64,000 bases of DNA, taken from the NCBI GenBank assembly GCA_031310005.1, contig CM062379.1:2480001-2544000 (forward strand), in the 5' to 3' direction. The notes under the pieces are model-generated. The model did not search any database. It was not told the DNA's origin and saw nothing but the letters and a program-made list of their open reading frames with translations. Each line of letters opens with the position of its first letter. The stretch's first letter is position 1. The DNA comes from Dactylellina haptotyla. Its lineage: Eukaryota > Ascomycota > Orbiliomycetes > Orbiliales > Orbiliaceae. The position numbers and the translations under genes were made by a program. Of the stretch, positions 60,275-64,000 are shown piece after piece.

Positions 60275-61042
60275 TGTCGAGTGTGTAGACGTCAAGCAAC
60301 CTGCGAGGGCTGGCGTCCGGATGTATGGCAAGCGGGAGTATAGACGATTTTATAGCTAGCAGGGTAATTGCATTGTGGGGCGGAGGCAAAGGATATCGAT
60401 ATCGATGTTGAGCGCTGGTAGCTGCGTAGCTGTGTTTACTCGGCGTGAGCGTCGGCAGGGTGCTGGCTCTCCTCGTGGCTGCAGAGCAGAGCAGCGGGCA
60501 ACACAGCAGCGCGCGTAAAGTGGAAAACAAGACTTTGTGAGCAGGGTTCGCGTCCAGCGGGTGCAATTGGTCGGATTTCGAACCGAAGAACGTCGGATCA
60601 CAGGATACGGCCGTGGGTGTACTTGGTATGAAGTGCGAGAGCAGGTGAAATGTCCTGAAGGCTCAGCGGATACGTACCAAGCTGCGTAGATTTGGCGCAC
60701 CTAAATACGGTCGTGAGAGAAAAGCTGGGGAGCTGCACCCGCCACACGATGTTGTCCTGCGTGTGGCGTACATGCTATCGGTGGCGGTGCTGGTGGGATG
60801 GCAGCGAAAATGTGTTGCCAAGACGGTCCCACGATTTATCGATAACATTTTTCTGAAGACCGCACGCACGCAAGCAAAAGCTCGACCAGCTAACAAAGTG
60901 CAAACGACGTCTCCCGCTTCTCTCACGCACCGTCTCCACGCTCTGAGCACCGCATCCGACGAAATAACCGCGAGATATCCCTCAGTGGCATCTATTCCTC
61001 TTCCTTCAGCTACTCCCGTATACCAATCATTTGTAATCCAGC
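60275..61042. other. Divergent promoter region, POL2 and CCT7
   Basis: 768 bases between two housekeeping genes transcribed outward. GC-rich with no TATA-like element seen, and no open frame with coding character. Confidence 0.5.
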
Positions 61043-63100
61043 ATGTCCTTCGGTGGGCAGACACCGACCATCTTGGTCCTCAAGGAAGGTGGGCTTCGAA
61101 GCTCCTGCCGCGTAATATTCTGATACCGCAAGCTGATAGACTATCTTGTATCTAGGCACCGATCAGTCTCAGGGGCGCGGGCAGATAATATCCAACATAA
61201 ACGCCTGTCTGGCAATACAAGCAACGATAAAGTCAACCCTTGGTCCCTATGGCGGTGACCTGCTGCTCGTCGACTCCAACGGAAAACAGACGATCACGAA
61301 CGATGGAGCCACTGTCATGAAGGTGGGAGCTCTACGCAACCAATACTATATAGCATTATGTCGTATACTTAATCTTACCCGCTGCTATCTAGCTTCTCGA
61401 TATCGTCCACCCGGCCGCTCGTATTCTCACCGACATTGCTCGCTCCCAAGATGCCGAGGTTGGCGATGGTACAACATCAGTTGTAGTCCTCGCCGGAGAG
61501 ATCCTCAAGGAATGCAAAACCTTTGTAGAGGATGGCGTGAGCTCTCAGGTCATCATCAAGGGTCTTCGGAAATCATCCATGTTGGCTGTCAACAAGATCA
61601 AGGAAATCGCAGTACGGATAGATAAGGGCGACAAGAGGGACATCCTGATCAAGCTTGCCGGAACAGCAATGAACTCCAAGCTGATCAAAAGAAACTCGGC
61701 ATTCTTCACAAAAAGTACGACCCTTTGCTAGCTACCATATATTCAGAGGTTTTAGGGTGGGGTGGGGGCCCAAAACGCTAACATTGGCTATCTAGTGGTG
61801 GTGGATGCTGTTCTCTCTCTCGACCAAGCAGACTTGAACGAGAGGTTGATCGGAATGAAGAAGGTTCCCGGCGGTGCCCTCCAGGACTCCATATTCGTGA
61901 ATGGTGTCGCGTTCAGAAAGACCTTCTCCTACGCAGGTTTCGAGCAACAACCCAAGTCCTTCAAGAACCCAAAGATTGTCTGCTTAAATGTCGAGCTCGA
62001 ACTTAGTAAGTTCCAAGAACCCTTAGGTCAAGCAGATCTGTCGAGCTAACGGGTGATTACAGAGAGTGAGAAGGATAACGCCGAAATCCGTGTCGAACAA
62101 GTCTCAGAATACCAGGCAATCGTCGACGCCGAATGGCAGATCATCATCGCGAAGCTCGAAGCCCTCGTCGCCACCGGCGCCAAGGTCGTCCTCTCCAAAC
62201 TCCCTATTGGCGATTTGGCAACTCAATACTTTGCAGACCGTGACATTTTCTGCGCTGGACGAGTGACAAGTGACGACTTGGAGCGCGTCGTTATGGCTGT
62301 CGGTGGCAGCATACAATCCACCTGCTCCGACATCAAGGAGGAACACTTGGGTACCTGCGAAACTTTCGACGAACGACAGATTGGTGGCGAACGATTCAAC
62401 TTCTTCCAAGGGTGCCCGAAAGCAAAGACCTGCACATTGGTTCTACGTGGTGGTGCTGAGCAGTTCATCGCGGAAGTCGAGAGATCGCTCCATGACGCGA
62501 TAATGATTGTGAAGAAGGCCATCAAGAATGACCAGATTGTTGCCGGTGGTGGCGCCCTTGAGATGGAGATTTCGAAATATCTTCGCGATGAATCGAAGCT
62601 TATCGCTGGTAAACAGCAGATGATCGTTGCAGCATTCGCAAAGGCGTTGGAGATCATTCCCCGGCAGTTATGCGACAATGCAGGCTTCGACGCGACGGAT
62701 ATTCTGAACAAGTTACGACAAAGGCACGCTAAGGGAGATACATGGATGGGTGTAGACATTGATAACGAGGGCATCGTAGACAACTTAGAGAAGTTTGTGT
62801 GGGAGCCCACAGTTGTAAAACTCAATGCGATTCAGGCGGCCACAGAGGCAGCTTGCTTGATTTTGTCTGTGGATGAGACGATAAGTAAGTTACATTCCAT
62901 CAAAATACTAAAAGTACGAATGCTAATACCGCAACCACAGAGAACGAAGAGTCAGCAGGACCACAAGCAGGACCACAGATGCCTAGAGGAGCGGCGTAAG
63001 TATCCAAATCTAGGATAAGCAAATTTCAAACGACAGGCTAACAATTGTATATAGGTCTCGAGCACTGAGATCCCGTGGTAGAGGAATGCCTCGAAGATGA
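61043..63100 (+). CDS. CCT7: T-complex chaperonin subunit eta (CCT7)
   Basis: Seven exons: 61043-61088, 61156-61322, 61393-61714, 61796-62005, 62063-62884, 62941-62995 and 63055-63100; 555 aa, as expected. CCT7 is one of eight subunits of the cytosolic group II chaperonin ring that folds actin, tubulin and other clients. ATP-site motifs are [10 protein letters not shown] (43-52), NDGAT (64-68) and GDGTTS (95-100); later come [16 protein letters not shown] and [20 protein letters not shown]. The C-terminal tail is Arg/Gly-rich ([14 protein letters not shown]) and comes from the last two small exons. The start [16 protein letters not shown] fits the family and is preceded by a long upstream region. 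Confidence 0.96.
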
Positions 63101-63542
63101 TTGTGAGCGGTGTTTGAGTCTGGAAATGTAGCATACAGGAAGCGTTAAAAAAATGTTGGATGTCATGATGGAAAGATGTACGAGGCTCGTGGCCAGTACA
63201 GATTCTGCCCCAAACTGCCTTTCTCCATCGCATTTATCGTAAAAAGCAAAAGGAACTCCATGATATCCCCATTAGATAAAAGCAAAGCATCAAAGAGCAT
63301 TTTCGGCAGGCGTGTGGTTTTCAAGCATATTTTAAATAAGGGAACATCGTTACGCAAAGATGTCCCAGGCTTTCCGTAAAATATTCAACCGACTAACAAT
63401 ACAACCCTATGAACTCCGTGTCTGATAAAAAAAAACGCTATTTCATTTGCGAACACCCTCCAAATATCGGGAAATATGCTAGACCGCCTATGCCTAGGCA
63501 TAATAGGTCACCGTAGTTTCGACTTTCCGGCAATTGTATGGT
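63101..63542. other. Convergent 3' region, CCT7 versus VanZ-like gene
   Basis: 442 bases. A 14-bp perfect palindrome tatgcctaggcata lies at 63489-63502, close to the 3' end of the minus-strand gene. No gene is supported. Confidence 0.5.
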
Positions 63543-63978
63543 CTATTTTCCAGTTGTCGTTTCGCCATTGATCTGTGGCCCCGTGCTACTTGAGACGTGG
63601 CCTTCCTCTTCGCCTTCATCCTCTTCCTCGATGATTCCCAGCTCTGCCTCTTCGTTCCCGACGACGTGGTAGTTGGCTTGCTTCGCTTGTCGCTTCCGTT
63701 CTAGCATACGTTTGTGGTACCACATACAAAGCCCTGTTGCCGCGGAAGCTCCGATAAGGTTTGCGAGAATATCATAGGCATCGAATATATGTCCCTAGGT
63801 GATAGGTCGTTAGTTGCGGGCAATCCGCTTAGGAGATGTTACGAGAGTAGGGTAAAGTAGTTACCGGGAACGCGGCCTGCACGAACTCGGATCCGACACC
63901 GAGAATACCAAACATTACTATCAATGTGAAGTTTACGACTCGGCGGCGGGAAGTATCGAGAACCCAGTAGAAACATAG
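63543..63978 (-). CDS. VanZ-like membrane protein, 3' part only
   Basis: Two minus-strand exons are visible: 63978-63865 and 63794-63543. The gene continues beyond the window, so the 5' end is missing. The visible protein includes FYWVLDTSRRRVVNFTLIVM, GILGVGSEFVQAAFP, GHIFDAYDILANLIGASAA and CMWYHKRMLER, a pattern of VanZ-family membrane proteins in fungi. The tail is acidic (EEEDEGEEEG). The family is named after a teicoplanin-resistance protein, but the role in fungi is unknown. The join between the two visible exons is in phase 0; the acceptor at 63979-63980 suggests a further intron at the window edge. Confidence 0.75.
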
Positions 63979-64000
63979 CTATATCATAGAAGAATCCAGA

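Noticed and set aside
1-64000. Transposons, retroelements, CRISPR arrays and rRNA
   Set aside because: No reverse transcriptase, integrase, transposase, terminal repeats, spaced repeat arrays or rRNA-like sequence were recognised by reading.

Overview
The window is nuclear DNA of a filamentous ascomycete (Pezizomycotina). The evidence is short GT-AG introns (about 50-100 nt), intron-rich housekeeping genes, pyrimidine-rich 5' leaders, and several families largely confined to fungi: a DASH subunit, a YTP1-like membrane protein, a SAT4/PTH11-type seven-helix protein and a Fungal_trans_2 regulator. I cannot fix the class from sequence alone. The secreted pectin methylesterase and a cysteine-rich secreted protein suit a plant-associated or plant-litter fungus. 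All exon joins given here were derived by hand from splice motifs, reading phase and protein similarity remembered for each family.

Layout. 1-9 kb: a RING (TOPORS-like) ligase, condensin SMC4 and the eEF1A lysine methyltransferase EFM5, all on +. 9-11.5 kb: gene-poor. 11.5-13.7 kb: a YTP1-like membrane protein with a Met/His-rich lumenal head. 13.7-18.9 kb: a 5.3 kb gene-free stretch ending in a long leader, followed by a Fungal_trans_2 regulator (18.9-22.8 kb) with a very long first intron. 23.3-24.6 kb: a conserved leucine-rich protein on -. 25.3-29.9 kb: a tight + strand run of OTU1, DAM1 and a cytosolic-type GH85 endo-beta-N-acetylglucosaminidase. 30-41.4 kb: a gene-poor, accessory-looking stretch with a berberine-bridge-type FAD oxidase (-), a novel eight-cysteine secreted protein (-), a SAT4/PTH11-like seven-helix protein (+, with a 15-nt exon) and a pectin methylesterase (-). 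44-48.7 kb: a large Sec7-PH ARF exchange factor. 50.4-51.7 kb: a basic/acidic unknown protein ending in a PP1-type RVHF motif. 52.1-60.3 kb: COX20 and POL2 (DNA polymerase epsilon) on -. 61.0-63.1 kb: CCT7. From 63.5 kb to the right edge: the 3' part of a VanZ-like membrane protein.

How it fits together. Most genes are housekeeping genes for chromosome structure and replication (SMC4, DAM1, POL2), protein quality control (OTU1, ENGase, CCT7) and mitochondrial assembly (COX20). OTU1 and the leaderless ENGase act on the ubiquitin and N-glycan sides of ER-associated degradation and are separated only by DAM1. The 30-41 kb stretch differs from the rest: low gene density, secreted or cell-surface products and a perfect 12-bp-arm cruciform. 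I saw no transposon, retroelement, CRISPR, rRNA or convincing tRNA. I found no clearly undescribed multi-gene system. The best candidates for novelty are the eight-cysteine secreted protein, the hairpin-decorated regulator locus and the OTU1-DAM1-ENGase run.
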